In this document: positions 1 through 7,722 of the stretch, in pieces
Numbering within the stretch: position 1 is the first letter of the stretch
How the letters are laid out: each line of letters begins with the position of its first letter
The notes under the pieces: generated by a model
Databases searched by the model: none
What the model was told of the DNA's origin: nothing
Seen by the model: only the letters and a program-made list of their open reading frames with translations
Assembly: GCA_035478435.1 (NCBI GenBank)
Contig: DATIJT010000020.1
Location: forward strand, 1-64,000
DNA: 64,000 bases
From: DATLRC01 sp035478435
Lineage (GTDB): Bacteria > Patescibacteriota > Saccharimonadia > Saccharimonadales > UBA4665
Direction: 5' to 3'
Translations under genes and position numbers: made by a program

Positions 1-1
1 A

Positions 2-1462
2 GGCACGATACTTGAGCGCCCAGAGTTAGACCGCATGCGATCAGACGCAAGAGACAACAAGTTTGAAGTACTTTACTTTTACGACAGAGGCCGCATATCA
101 AGAATATACGTTCACCAAGAGATAGTTTTTGAGGAACTAAGAGAATGTGGCATTGAGCTTACTAGCCTGCACGATATTAACGGTGAGACTACTGAAGAAA
201 AGCTTATGGGCGGCTTCATGGGTTTATTCGCCGAGTACGAACGTATAAAAATCGTTGAGCGTATGCGCCTAGGTAAAGTCCGCAAGGTCAAAGAAAATAA
301 GAAGTTGCTAGGCTACAACCCGAGGTATGGTTACGACTACCACCACCGTGTTAAAACAGGTGCTAACGCACAGGACGGCCACTTTACTGTTAATGCAATG
401 CAAGCCGCAGCAGTTAAGAAAATGTTCATTTGGATAGATGAGGGTTACTCAAAGCATGAAGTTCGGCGCATGTTATTTGAAACAGGCGTAACACCTCCTA
501 AGGGCAAACGTGATATGTGGAGTGGAGGCACACTAGACCGCCTATTACATGACACAACATATTACGGCGACCACTACTACAACAAGAGTGAATCAGTAGT
601 TACGAAGAATCCCCAGAACCCTGAGCTAAAGTACCGAAAAGTCCAAAAAGGCAGTCGTAAGCGCCGCCCCAAAGAAGAGTGGATGTTAATCAAAGTGCCT
701 AAAATAATCGACAAGGAACTGTTTGACCGAGTACAAGCCAAGCTAGTGCTTCATTCAAGAATTAACTCCCGTAATAACAAGAAGAATGACTACCTTGTAG
801 GTGGGCTAATCGAATGTATATGCGGCAAAGCTCGTACAGGCGACCCCGCAGGTAACTCCCATTTGTACTATCGCTGCACAGACAGGCTCAGCAAGTTCCC
901 CTTGCCCAGAGAATGTTACGAGAATGGTATTAACGCACAAGTATTTGACGCACTGGTATGGGTTAAGGTAAACGCCCTACTACTCAACCCAAAACTTATA
1001 CAGCAACAAGCTGAACGCTGGCAGATTAAAGCCTCTCCGCTCATTACACAGGCGGACTCACTCAAAGAGCGCCTCTTGAGTCTAGAAGCCGAAGAAAGGC
1101 GCTATACCAAGGCGTACGGGCTTGGAGTGATGTCTGAAAGGCTCTACAAAGACAACATGAAGGAACTGGCGGACAAACGTAGCAATTTCAGCATGGAACT
1201 GACCAATATCGAAGCCGAGTTAGCTGATAAGCCGAAATTATCAGTTGAGGAGTTGGTTGCTGGTGTTAAAGAAACATTACGAAGTTTGGATTTAACAGAT
1301 AAGAAGACTATAATTAGGAAAATAATTACTAAGATCGTTGCAACACAAAAGGAAGCTACTATATGGGGTCATATCCCGATTTACGCAACAGAACAGGTTG
1401 TTTTAAATGCTAGCAATAGGGATTGTGGGGTTGCCGAATGTTGGCAAGTCTACACTGTTTAA
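2..1462 (+). CDS. Large serine recombinase/integrase, 5' end cut by window edge
   Basis: The frame is open to the left edge, so the N-terminal part with the catalytic serine is outside the window. Visible parts are the end of the resolvase domain (E-R-P-E-L-D-R then Y-D-R-G-R-I-S-R, matching the family D-R-L-S-R region), a Recombinase domain over roughly the next 130 residues, a zinc ribbon (C-I-C-G ... Y-Y-R-C ... E-C-Y), and a C-terminal coiled-coil segment. Large serine recombinases integrate and excise phages and conjugative or mobilisable elements at att sites. The last 56 nt overlap ychF in another frame, which fits an integrase gene lying at the end of its element with the att site in ychF. 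Family assignment is firm; the role as integrase of a resident element is inferred. Confidence 0.9.
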   Translation, partial: GTILERPELDRMRSDARDNKFEVLYFYDRGRISRIYVHQEIVFEELRECGIELTSLHDINGETTEEKLMGGFMGLFAEYERIKIVERMRLGKVRKVKENKKLLGYNPRYGYDYHHRVKTGANAQDGHFTVNAMQAAAVKKMFIWIDEGYSKHEVRRMLFETGVTPPKGKRDMWSGGTLDRLLHDTTYYGDHYYNKSESVVTKNPQNPELKYRKVQKGSRKRRPKEEWMLIKVPKIIDKELFDRVQAKLVLHSRINSRNNKKNDYLVGGLIECICGKARTGDPAGNSHLYYRCTDRLSKFPLPRECYENGINAQVFDALVWVKVNALLLNPKLIQQQAERWQIKASPLITQADSLKERLLSLEAEERRYTKAYGLGVMSERLYKDNMKELADKRSNFSMELTNIEAELADKPKLSVEELVAGVKETLRSLDLTDKKTIIRKIITKIVATQKEATIWGHIPIYATEQVVLNASNRDCGVAECWQVYTV

Positions 1463-2486
1463 CGCTTTGACCGACAATGATATTTTGGCGGCTAACTATC
1501 CTTTTGCCACCATCGAGCCTAATACCGGCATAGTGCCGATTCCGGATGGGCGGCTACAGAAGCTGGCCGAGCTTTATAAAACCGACAAAATAGTCCCTGC
1601 AACAGTTACATTCGTAGATATAGCCGGCTTGGTGGCGGGTGCTAGCCAGGGTGAAGGCCTGGGCAACCAGTTTCTGGCCAACATTCGTACCTGTAACGCC
1701 ATTTGCCATGTAGTGCGGGCCTTTGACGACCCCAACGTAGTTCATGTAGACGAAGCCCATGACCCCAAAAAAGATATAGATGTGATTAATACCGAGTTAG
1801 TGCTGGCCGATTTGCAAACGGTCGAGCGACGGTTGCCCAAGCTAGAAAAAGAAGCCAAAGCCAACTCTAAACTTCGGCCGGTTGTTGAAACTCTGCAGCA
1901 AGTCCATGAACTCCTGAATGCCAACACCCCACTCTCCGCAGCCAATGATATAGACACCGAAGCCATTGCTGATTTGCAGCTACTAACGGCCAAACCGGTT
2001 ATTTATTTGTTCAATGTCGACGAACCTACTCTCAGTAATCAGGCTCGCCAAGCCGAACTATCTCAATTGGTAGCTCCAGCTAAAGCGCTTTTTGTTTGCG
2101 CCAAGCTGGAAAGCGAACTACGAGGCCTAGACGAAAGTGATCGCCAGGAACTGCTGGAAAGCTACGGCGAAAAAGAATCGGGCTTGGTCCAAGTCGTCAG
2201 GTCCGCCTATGACCTCTTGGGATTGCAGAGCTACCTGACGGCCGGTGAAAAAGAAGTGCGGGCCTGGACAATTCCCAAAAACGCCACTGCCCCCCAGGCT
2301 GCCGGCGTGATCCACGGCGACTTCGAACGCGGGTTCATAGCCGCCGAAGTCGTGGACTACAACGATTTAATGACTGCCGGTTCCCTAGCTGCCGCCCGTT
2401 CAGCCGGTAAAGTCCGCACCGAAGGCAAAACCTACACCATGCAACCAAATGACGTCGTAGAATTCCGTTTTAACATCTCTAAATAG
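1407..2486 (+). CDS. ychF: Redox/ribosome-associated GTPase-family ATPase YchF (OLA1 family)
   Basis: The 359-aa product is close to the usual ~363 aa. G1 is G-L-P-N-V-G-K-S (residues 8-15), G3 is D-I-A-G-L-V, and the G4 equivalent is N-V-D-E, the altered motif that gives YchF proteins a preference for ATP over GTP. A TGS domain forms the C-terminus. YchF binds ribosomes and is linked to translation and stress responses. The ATG at 1407 lies in sequence that also encodes the end of the upstream recombinase and has no Shine-Dalgarno site, so the start was probably supplied or altered by an integration event. Product identity is very secure; the native start is uncertain. Confidence 0.95.
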   Translation: MLAIGIVGLPNVGKSTLFNALTDNDILAANYPFATIEPNTGIVPIPDGRLQKLAELYKTDKIVPATVTFVDIAGLVAGASQGEGLGNQFLANIRTCNAICHVVRAFDDPNVVHVDEAHDPKKDIDVINTELVLADLQTVERRLPKLEKEAKANSKLRPVVETLQQVHELLNANTPLSAANDIDTEAIADLQLLTAKPVIYLFNVDEPTLSNQARQAELSQLVAPAKALFVCAKLESELRGLDESDRQELLESYGEKESGLVQVVRSAYDLLGLQSYLTAGEKEVRAWTIPKNATAPQAAGVIHGDFERGFIAAEVVDYNDLMTAGSLAAARSAGKVRTEGKTYTMQPNDVVEFRFNISK

Positions 2487-2493
2487 CAATAAG

Positions 2494-3750
2494 CTAGGCC
2501 GCAACTTCGCCCCGAATTTTGCTGCCAACTCTTGCAACACCGTTCAAGAAACCATTAAAGACTTCTTCAATAGCTTCATCCGTAGTGTTTTTGCCCGTAC
2601 GATGTCGACTGACGAAGTTCACCATATCCGCAATAAGACGCCTCATTTCCCTTATTCCCCCCGCCGCATAGAACCGTGGATCTAAATAGAGGTCCAAATA
2701 GTTGTCCAAGTTGGTCAGCTCTCCTGACTTTATGCCTTGGACCAAGGAAGCTACTCTTTCTTCGGTCGTTTCCTCCGGTGAGGCTACAACATAAGTTATT
2801 AATGGCAAGTAGCGTCTCGTATCAGTTAGGTCATCAATCTTGGATATGCCGTCACTATGACGGTCTGATCCCTTGCCACTAGCATACGGGTCTATATCAT
2901 GCCTTTGTTCGCCTGGCAGCAAAAGTATGTAACTCTGAACTTCGCCGGCTTGGTAACGAAGTCGCCAATCCAGTTCGCAGTCAGCTGCTTCCGTAATCAG
3001 ATCTTGTACTTCTCGTGGCAGCAACGCCATGTTTGCCAAGTGGTAGTCACCGTAGTCATGCGGGTCATAGTCGAGCTCTCCATTAACCCCAACCTCGTTA
3101 CGCATGATCGGCCATTTGCCGTCTCTAATCATCTCCAGCCAGAGATTATTGTTTAAGGGATTTAGGTGACTTTCTTCTGGAAAGGGCGGAGTGGTAGGAG
3201 TGGCTACTCTGATATGCTCGTCCTGCAAGACACTACCGGCAATCCGCTCGTGAATTTGGGACAGTGTCTCTAGGTCAGTAGCTACAACCTTAACAGCCCC
3301 CGGAGTTCTAGCTTTATCATCAGGCACAACTTTCATTCCGTATATGTTTGTCAGCCATACTTTGGAGTTATCTACCACTACCCATTCATCATCAACTGGT
3401 ATGCCCCCTTCTTTCGGATGTTCAAGGCCAAAATCCAAATGCATTGCACGTGGCCTCTCTCGCCATAAGTCTGGTGAAGCAAATGATTCAGTTACTACCT
3501 TTTCAATTGCAGTGGGTTGGTTGGGCAAGTCTTCCGTAGTATCAATGCCAACTTCATGCCTTATAATGCCGCCTAATGCTGACACGGTTTCACTGCCTTC
3601 CCCAACTTCTATACCCCCTGCTAGCGTATCGGTTTTAGGGCCTTCGCCAACATTTGTATCATCTCGCCCAAAAGTAGTTCCAGGCTCGCCCGTTTGTCCA
3701 AGTGGCGCCAAGGGGGACGATTCAACTAGAGTATCTGACCGCTTGCTCAT
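2494..3750 (-). CDS. Orphan hypothetical protein, 418 aa
   Basis: I do not recognise a family. The protein is soluble, with no signal peptide or membrane segment. Its first ~75 residues are low in complexity and rich in Gly, Thr and Glu; the rest looks globular with Asp/Tyr-rich stretches. It converges on ychF with an 8-nt gap. It is the only gene of its unit and has a near-consensus promoter whose -10 box ends 6 nt before the ATG, so the mRNA is probably leaderless. No function is proposed. Confidence 0.7.
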   Translation of the reverse strand: MSKRSDTLVESSPLAPLGQTGEPGTTFGRDDTNVGEGPKTDTLAGGIEVGEGSETVSALGGIIRHEVGIDTTEDLPNQPTAIEKVVTESFASPDLWRERPRAMHLDFGLEHPKEGGIPVDDEWVVVDNSKVWLTNIYGMKVVPDDKARTPGAVKVVATDLETLSQIHERIAGSVLQDEHIRVATPTTPPFPEESHLNPLNNNLWLEMIRDGKWPIMRNEVGVNGELDYDPHDYGDYHLANMALLPREVQDLITEAADCELDWRLRYQAGEVQSYILLLPGEQRHDIDPYASGKGSDRHSDGISKIDDLTDTRRYLPLITYVVASPEETTEERVASLVQGIKSGELTNLDNYLDLYLDPRFYAAGGIREMRRLIADMVNFVSRHRTGKNTTDEAIEEVFNGFLNGVARVGSKIRGEVAA

Positions 3751-3756
3751 ATCTAT

Positions 3757-3785
3757 ATATTAGCATAGTATTATGTATTTGTCAA
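3757..3785 (-). promoter_or_regulatory. Sigma-70-type promoter giving a leaderless mRNA
   Basis: On the minus strand, TTGACA (3785-3780), a 17-nt spacer ending in TGC (extended -10), and TAATAT (3762-3757) are followed by only 6 nt before the ATG at 3750. The expected start of transcription coincides with the start codon. Confidence 0.75.
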
Positions 3786-3851
3786 ATCAGGAACTCCTGC
3801 TGTTTCCACAACCTGGAGATCTGAGCATAAGAGCTCTAAATATATGGCAGT

Positions 3852-4832
3852 TTAAGGCTTCTGGATCAAGGCGGCGTGACTGTGGGCGTGGAACGATGGC
3901 CGGCCGAACTTGCGGTTACGCAGTGCCATGGGCAATTTGGAATAGGCGATCCTAAGAGAATTGAGGTCGGGTACCCTCAGTGGCTTTTGTTCTCCCTGGG
4001 TATCTTGAACTCCATCAGTTTGCAGGTTACTGGTAAATGTCGGGTTAGGTACATATGAACTAGCCAGTTCTTGCTTGGGCTGGCTGCCAAATATTTCCTT
4101 GACCGCTTCATTGTACAGTTCCTGGGCCGATGTGCCTTCCGTGGTTTCAGTGGCCACTGGCTGGAAGACGGCGGCTTCAGGACTAGACATTGGGTTTGGC
4201 TCAATAGCAGAAGTCTCGGCTGGCTTAGCTTTTTGACCGTTAAATTCTTGCATCAGGTTCTGGGTAAATAGAAAGTCAGCCAGCTCAGGACTCGGACGCG
4301 GCGGCTGGGCTGCTTGTGCTTGGTCGACTTTCTGTTGGAGTTGCAACTGATAAGTTTGTTGGGCTATTAAGTAAGCCTGCAGTTGTTGGTTGAGCTGTTC
4401 AAGGTGTTGTTTTTGACCTTCGGCATGTTGGTCTTGCTGTCTTTTTAATTCAGCCATCCGATCCTGGACATGTTGGATTAGTTTACGGAGTCTGGGTTGG
4501 TTGTAACTAGTGAATTTAAGGGTTTTGCTACCAGTGCTAATTTTGATGTGAGCGCCTAGCAAGCGGTGGCTGTAATCGATTTCGTTAATCATGTCGAAAC
4601 GTAAGTCTTCCACCGTTAAGTAATTGAGCGGTTTTTTGTCTATAAGCAGCACGCGCATATCGGTTGAGACGAGCATGGCAAAGCCACCTTCGTAAAAACC
4701 GTTGACACACTCGTAAAGTTCTTCATCTGGCATCAGGATACGAGGCAATTCCCTAATCTCCGTCTTGCCCCAGGCATGGTAATTGAAATTTAAGCGCTTT
4801 AACTGGGCTTCCACACTTTTCAAGCTGACCAT
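3852..4832 (-). CDS. PH-like domain protein with coiled coil, 326 aa
   Basis: Residues ~1-115 resemble bacterial pleckstrin-homology folds of the YokE-like type (a pattern such as L-x-x-x-E-x-L-Y-E-C ... M-R-V-L-L-I-D-K-K ... I-N-E-I-D-Y-S). This is followed by a Gln/Leu-rich coiled coil (~120-185) and a low-complexity tail. A longer frame starts 15 codons upstream, but the ATG at 4832 has a perfect AGGAGG 4 nt upstream and is preferred. There is no membrane segment. The role is unknown; such domains usually bind proteins or lipids. It is divergent from the Crp/Fnr gene across a long inverted-repeat region. Confidence 0.7.
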   Translation of the reverse strand: MVSLKSVEAQLKRLNFNYHAWGKTEIRELPRILMPDEELYECVNGFYEGGFAMLVSTDMRVLLIDKKPLNYLTVEDLRFDMINEIDYSHRLLGAHIKISTGSKTLKFTSYNQPRLRKLIQHVQDRMAELKRQQDQHAEGQKQHLEQLNQQLQAYLIAQQTYQLQLQQKVDQAQAAQPPRPSPELADFLFTQNLMQEFNGQKAKPAETSAIEPNPMSSPEAAVFQPVATETTEGTSAQELYNEAVKEIFGSQPKQELASSYVPNPTFTSNLQTDGVQDTQGEQKPLRVPDLNSLRIAYSKLPMALRNRKFGRPSFHAHSHAALIQKP

Positions 4833-4926
4833 AACCCCTCCTTCACTTATGTATACTAATACTACCTGTTTGCCCATATATATTCCGTAAGATTGATTAC
4901 TAAATTAATGAGATTTTTATCACATT

Positions 4927-5110
4927 GACCTTCTAAGAGCTAATCCACATCTATCTGTTACTAGCGAAACCGAAGCAGCAATCATGATTTTTTATCTGTT
5001 TTCTCGTGACAAAGTGTACTTGCAAGGTACGCTGCGAAGCGAAAAACAGATAAAAAGTGATTGACCTTTGGTTATTAGGTGACAGATAGATGTGGATTAG
5101 CTCTAAGGTC
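4927..5110. repeat. 184-bp nested inverted repeat (cruciform/structured element)
   Basis: The outer arms (4927-4961 and 5079-5110) are complementary over ~23 uninterrupted bp plus a GACCTT/AAGGTC end. A second nested stem pairs 4988-5006 with 5039-5056, and a small tip hairpin (GTAC ... GTAC around TTGCAA) sits at about 5015-5032. This accounts for most of the gene-free stretch 4878-5198. No target duplication is visible. It could be a MITE-like repeat or a structured RNA; it does not look like a simple terminator because there is no T-run. Confidence 0.65.
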
Positions 5111-5198
5111 TGACTAACAAGTAAGAACGGCTTAAAAAATTGTTAAAACAGATTGCTTGTGCTTGCTATTTATAGATGAGAATGATATAGATTAAGGT

Positions 5199-5852
5199 AT
5201 GTTAGCTACCATGAAGCAAATGGCAGAACTGGTGGAAACTTTTCGAAATGACGGCATAAAGCATACTTGGAAGAAGGGCGACTTCATCATACGACCCGGC
5301 GAAACCCCGCCGGGCGTTTTTTATATCTACAGCGGTCTTGTAAAGGCTTACGATATTACCAAATACGGTGAAGAGAATTTACTGATAATCCGTAGGGAAG
5401 AAGAAATGTTCCCGCTCATTTGGGCACTGACCGGCCAGGAACGGAGCGTCATTTACCAAGCCCTAGCTCCCACTACTACTTGGCAAATCAGTTTCGATGC
5501 TTTTCAGAAACATATTCTTAATAATCCTGAGGCTATCGCGCCGGTCTTAGACATGACTGTCGAGATGTACCGCTTGCATAGCGAACGTATTTTGAACTTG
5601 GAATACCGGACGGTAAGGGAGCGGATCATTTCATTTCTGCTGACCATGAGCCAACGGTTTGGCAAAGAAACTGAAGACGGTTTGCTCATCACCGCTCCGC
5701 TGCGTCATCAAGATATAGCTAGCTCGGTTAACGCTACCCGCGAAACTACTAGCCGGGAGCTTTCGGCCCTGGAACGCAAAGGTTTGCTCAAAAACAGCCA
5801 ATCGCTAATCCTGCTCAAGGACCTTGAGGGCCTGCGCAAACACGTCAAGTAG
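5199..5852 (+). CDS. Crp/Fnr-family transcription regulator, 217 aa
   Basis: The N-terminal ~120 residues form a cyclic-nucleotide-binding-type jelly roll (G-D-F-I-I-R-P-G-E-T-P-P-G-V-F-Y-I-Y-S-G-L-V-K). A long dimerisation helix and a Crp-type winged helix (R-H-Q-D-I-A-S-S-V-N-A-T-R-E-T-T-S-R-E-L-S-A-L-E) follow. No Fnr-type cysteine cluster is present, and the cAMP phosphate-binding signature is not conserved, so the ligand is unknown. The start could be the ATG at 5199 (AAGG just upstream) or the one at 5211. It is probably a single-gene unit controlling unknown targets. Confidence 0.88.
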   Translation: MLATMKQMAELVETFRNDGIKHTWKKGDFIIRPGETPPGVFYIYSGLVKAYDITKYGEENLLIIRREEEMFPLIWALTGQERSVIYQALAPTTTWQISFDAFQKHILNNPEAIAPVLDMTVEMYRLHSERILNLEYRTVRERIISFLLTMSQRFGKETEDGLLITAPLRHQDIASSVNATRETTSRELSALERKGLLKNSQSLILLKDLEGLRKHVK

Positions 5853-5968
5853 AAACTAGCAACTAGGAAGTAGAAAATAGTTATTTTGCATTTCGCACCT
5901 AGCGCTTGTCGCCAGATTGCAACTGAGCGAACTAGTTCCTATTTCCTAATTCCTATTTGCTGCGTTAA

Positions 5969-6625
5969 TCATTTCCACTTCAGGATAATATTTTCTAGGG
6001 TGTGCACGATGGTTTTATGGTCGGGCACATCTCGCTTGTCGTAATAATGGTCAGTATCCATGTAGTTTTCTACCACGTCCAGGCAGTAAATCTCATCTGC
6101 TAGTAAGTGCATACGGTCAACCGCCGGCACGCTCGCGAACGGCACGGCCACGATTAACTTCTCGATGGCAATCGGTTTTAAAAATTCCGCCGCCAAATCT
6201 AGTAAAAAGCCATCTTTCAGCCCGTCGGCCACCAGGATGATATTATGTCCCTTGAGCAGGTCGCGGTTCATCAAACCACCTCCGCCTAACAATTGGTTCA
6301 TTTCGTGAAGTTTAGTAAATTTTTCTTGCTCTATATAGTTCCGGTACTCGCCGGCCATTTCATCTATTTCGCCTGGAGAATATTTATTGTTATAGGAAAA
6401 ATTACCGCTCGCGGTGATTCCACCTATAGCCTCTGGTTCTCGCGGTAAAATAATTTGCTCGCTCAAAAGCATGGTGATGACGCAGTGCAGTTGAGTAGCG
6501 ATCTGCGCGCCGACCATCACGCCGCCATCATTCAGCGCCACCACCGCGCAGTTTTCATAACGGTATTTAGGCACTAGTTGAGAAGCCAGCATCCGCCCGG
6601 CTTGCAAACGGCTCGAGAAATACAT
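5969..6625 (-). CDS. Phosphoribosyltransferase-fold protein (COG1926-like)
   Basis: The 218-aa protein follows the predicted-phosphoribosyltransferase pattern: an N-terminal F-S-S-R-L-Q-A-G-R-M-L-A-S-Q-L, a PP-loop-like A-L-N-D-G-G-V-M-V-G-A, and a PRPP-loop-like I-L-V-A-D-G-L-K-D-G. The usual PRPP signature is V-D-D-G-x-A-T-G, so the first Asp and the Ala-Thr are altered and catalysis is doubtful. The substrate is unknown. The promoter (6632-6661) implies a leaderless message. It lies downstream of tlyA on the same strand. Confidence 0.7.
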   Translation of the reverse strand: MYFSSRLQAGRMLASQLVPKYRYENCAVVALNDGGVMVGAQIATQLHCVITMLLSEQIILPREPEAIGGITASGNFSYNNKYSPGEIDEMAGEYRNYIEQEKFTKLHEMNQLLGGGGLMNRDLLKGHNIILVADGLKDGFLLDLAAEFLKPIAIEKLIVAVPFASVPAVDRMHLLADEIYCLDVVENYMDTDHYYDKRDVPDHKTIVHTLENIILKWK

Positions 6626-6631
6626 GCTAGC

Positions 6632-6661
6632 AGTTTAGCATTCAGCTTACGCTTTGCGTAA
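6632..6661 (-). promoter_or_regulatory. Promoter of the PRTase-like gene, leaderless
   Basis: TTACGC (6661-6656), an 18-nt spacer, and TAAACT (6637-6632) are followed by 6 nt before the ATG at 6625. The -35 lies in a 7-bp palindrome (CTTACGC TTT GCGTAAG) that overlaps the end of tlyA and could also be an operator. Confidence 0.55.
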
Positions 6662-7366
6662 GAGATAAAAGCGTTCGAGATTGCCCTTGCTGCCCGCCAC
6701 TTGGGAGTCAGCCTTATCGACAATTGTGAAATATTTTCTGGCCCAATCTTCGAAACCTTTCAGAATATCGCGACGCATTTTATCGTTCTTGATCACCCCT
6801 TTATGCTTGAAACTACTCTGGTGCGCCTCAAATTGGGGTTTGACCATAGCTACAATCCGGCTTTGTGCGAAACATAAATTTGCCACGCTGGGCAGTATTT
6901 CCCGCAAGCTGACAAAAGATACATCGGCTACCACCAGATCAATTGGCTGATCGGTCTTAAAACCTCGGATATCGGTCTTTTCATGAAGCTCAATTTTCAG
7001 GTTGCCATGCAAACTAGGATGCAGCTGGTCGGTGCCAACTTCTACGGCTATGACTTTCTTAGCTCCGTGCTGGAGCGCATAGTCGGTAAAGCCGCCTGTG
7101 CTACTGCCCACGTCCAACACCGTTTTATCCTTAAAATTAAGGTCCAGGGCTTTGGCTACGCTCGCCAACTTCAGCGCCGCCCGACTGACGTATTGCTCAG
7201 AGGCAAGTAGTTCAACTTTGTCAGCTTCACCCACCAAAAACCCAGGCTTAGTGACCACTTTTTTATTCACTTTGACTTGGCCAAGCTTGATGTAGCTCTC
7301 CGCTTGGCTGCGCGTCGGCACCAATTTCCGCTGCACAACTTCTTGATCAAGCCGCGTTTTTGTCAT
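6647..7366 (-). CDS. tlyA: TlyA-family rRNA 2'-O-methyltransferase
   Basis: The 239-aa protein has an N-terminal S4 RNA-binding domain (~5-65) and an FtsJ/RrmJ-type SAM methyltransferase domain (V-L-D-V-G-S-S-T-G-G-F-T). The K-D-K-E catalytic set is visible in S-R-A-A-L-K-L, V-A-D-V-S-F, M-V-K-P-Q-F and N-L-E-R-F. Characterised TlyA proteins methylate 16S and/or 23S rRNA (C1409, C1920 in mycobacteria). The ATG overlaps the stop of the upstream GIY-YIG gene (ATGA) and lies inside a palindromic repeat. It therefore has no Shine-Dalgarno site and translation is probably coupled. Confidence 0.92.
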   Translation of the reverse strand: MTKTRLDQEVVQRKLVPTRSQAESYIKLGQVKVNKKVVTKPGFLVGEADKVELLASEQYVSRAALKLASVAKALDLNFKDKTVLDVGSSTGGFTDYALQHGAKKVIAVEVGTDQLHPSLHGNLKIELHEKTDIRGFKTDQPIDLVVADVSFVSLREILPSVANLCFAQSRIVAMVKPQFEAHQSSFKHKGVIKNDKMRRDILKGFEDWARKYFTIVDKADSQVAGSKGNLERFYLLRKA

Positions 7367-7391
7367 GCTGAACTCGTTTCAGCATCCATGC
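7361..7391. repeat. Interspersed palindromic repeat, copy 1 (GTCATGCTGAA type)
   Basis: The palindrome ATGCTGAA-n4-TTCAGCAT is followed by CCATG. It supplies the tlyA start codon and the last eight codons of the GIY-YIG gene. An opposite-facing relative (7681-7709) lies at the other end of that gene. Confidence 0.75.
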
Positions 7392-7674
7392 TAATAAGAT
7401 AAGTCAGATCTTTCCACTGCGGGTTAGAGTCTTCAATGAGGTTAATTTTCCATTGCCTGTGCCAACGTTTGAGCTGCTTCTCTCGGTTTATTGCTGTTTC
7501 TATATTTTCTGTCTCTTCAAAATACACAAGTCGCTTCACGCTATATTTTTTCGTAAACGCCTCTATTAAATCTTCCTTGTGTTCAAAAACCCTACGCGCC
7601 AAATCATTAGTTACGCCAACATATAGAGTCCCTGAGGCTCGACTGGCCAAAATGTAGACGTAATAAGTTTTCAT
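7363..7674 (-). CDS. GIY-YIG nuclease family protein (COG2827 type), 103 aa
   Basis: The compact GIY-YIG domain starts Y-Y-V-Y-I-L-A-S, contains T-L-Y-V-G-V-T-N-D-L-A-R-R, and has the family E-x-A-I-N-R-E-K-Q-L-K-R-W segment. These small single-domain proteins resemble the UvrC/homing endonuclease catalytic module, but few have been characterised. I chose the start three codons inside the longest frame because family members begin M-K-x-Y-Y-V-Y-I-L; the upstream ATG lies in a palindromic repeat. The last eight residues are repeat-encoded. The gene is bracketed by two facing palindromic repeats, which suggests it moves with them. Confidence 0.85.
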   Translation of the reverse strand: MKTYYVYILASRASGTLYVGVTNDLARRVFEHKEDLIEAFTKKYSVKRLVYFEETENIETAINREKQLKRWHRQWKINLIEDSNPQWKDLTYLISMDAETSSA

Positions 7675-7680
7675 TTGAGT

Positions 7681-7709
7681 CATGGATCCTGAAACAAGTT
7701 CAGGATGAC
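7681..7709. repeat. Interspersed palindromic repeat, copy 2 (GGATCCTGAA type)
   Basis: The palindrome ATCCTGAA-n4-TTCAGGAT ends in GAC. It faces copy 1 and lies between efp and the GIY-YIG start, so the pair gives outer ends TGTCAT and ATGACA. Confidence 0.75.
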
Positions 7710-7722
7710 AGCTCCTTTAAAG

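Noticed and set aside
3344..3763. 139-codon plus-strand frame opposite the 418-aa orphan
   Set aside because: The minus-strand gene has a clear promoter and start; this frame has neither and overlaps that promoter.
5853..5968. Imperfect AACTAGGAA/TTCCTAGTT-like repeats after the Crp/Fnr gene
   Set aside because: Short, low-complexity and imperfect; could be simple-repeat drift rather than an element.
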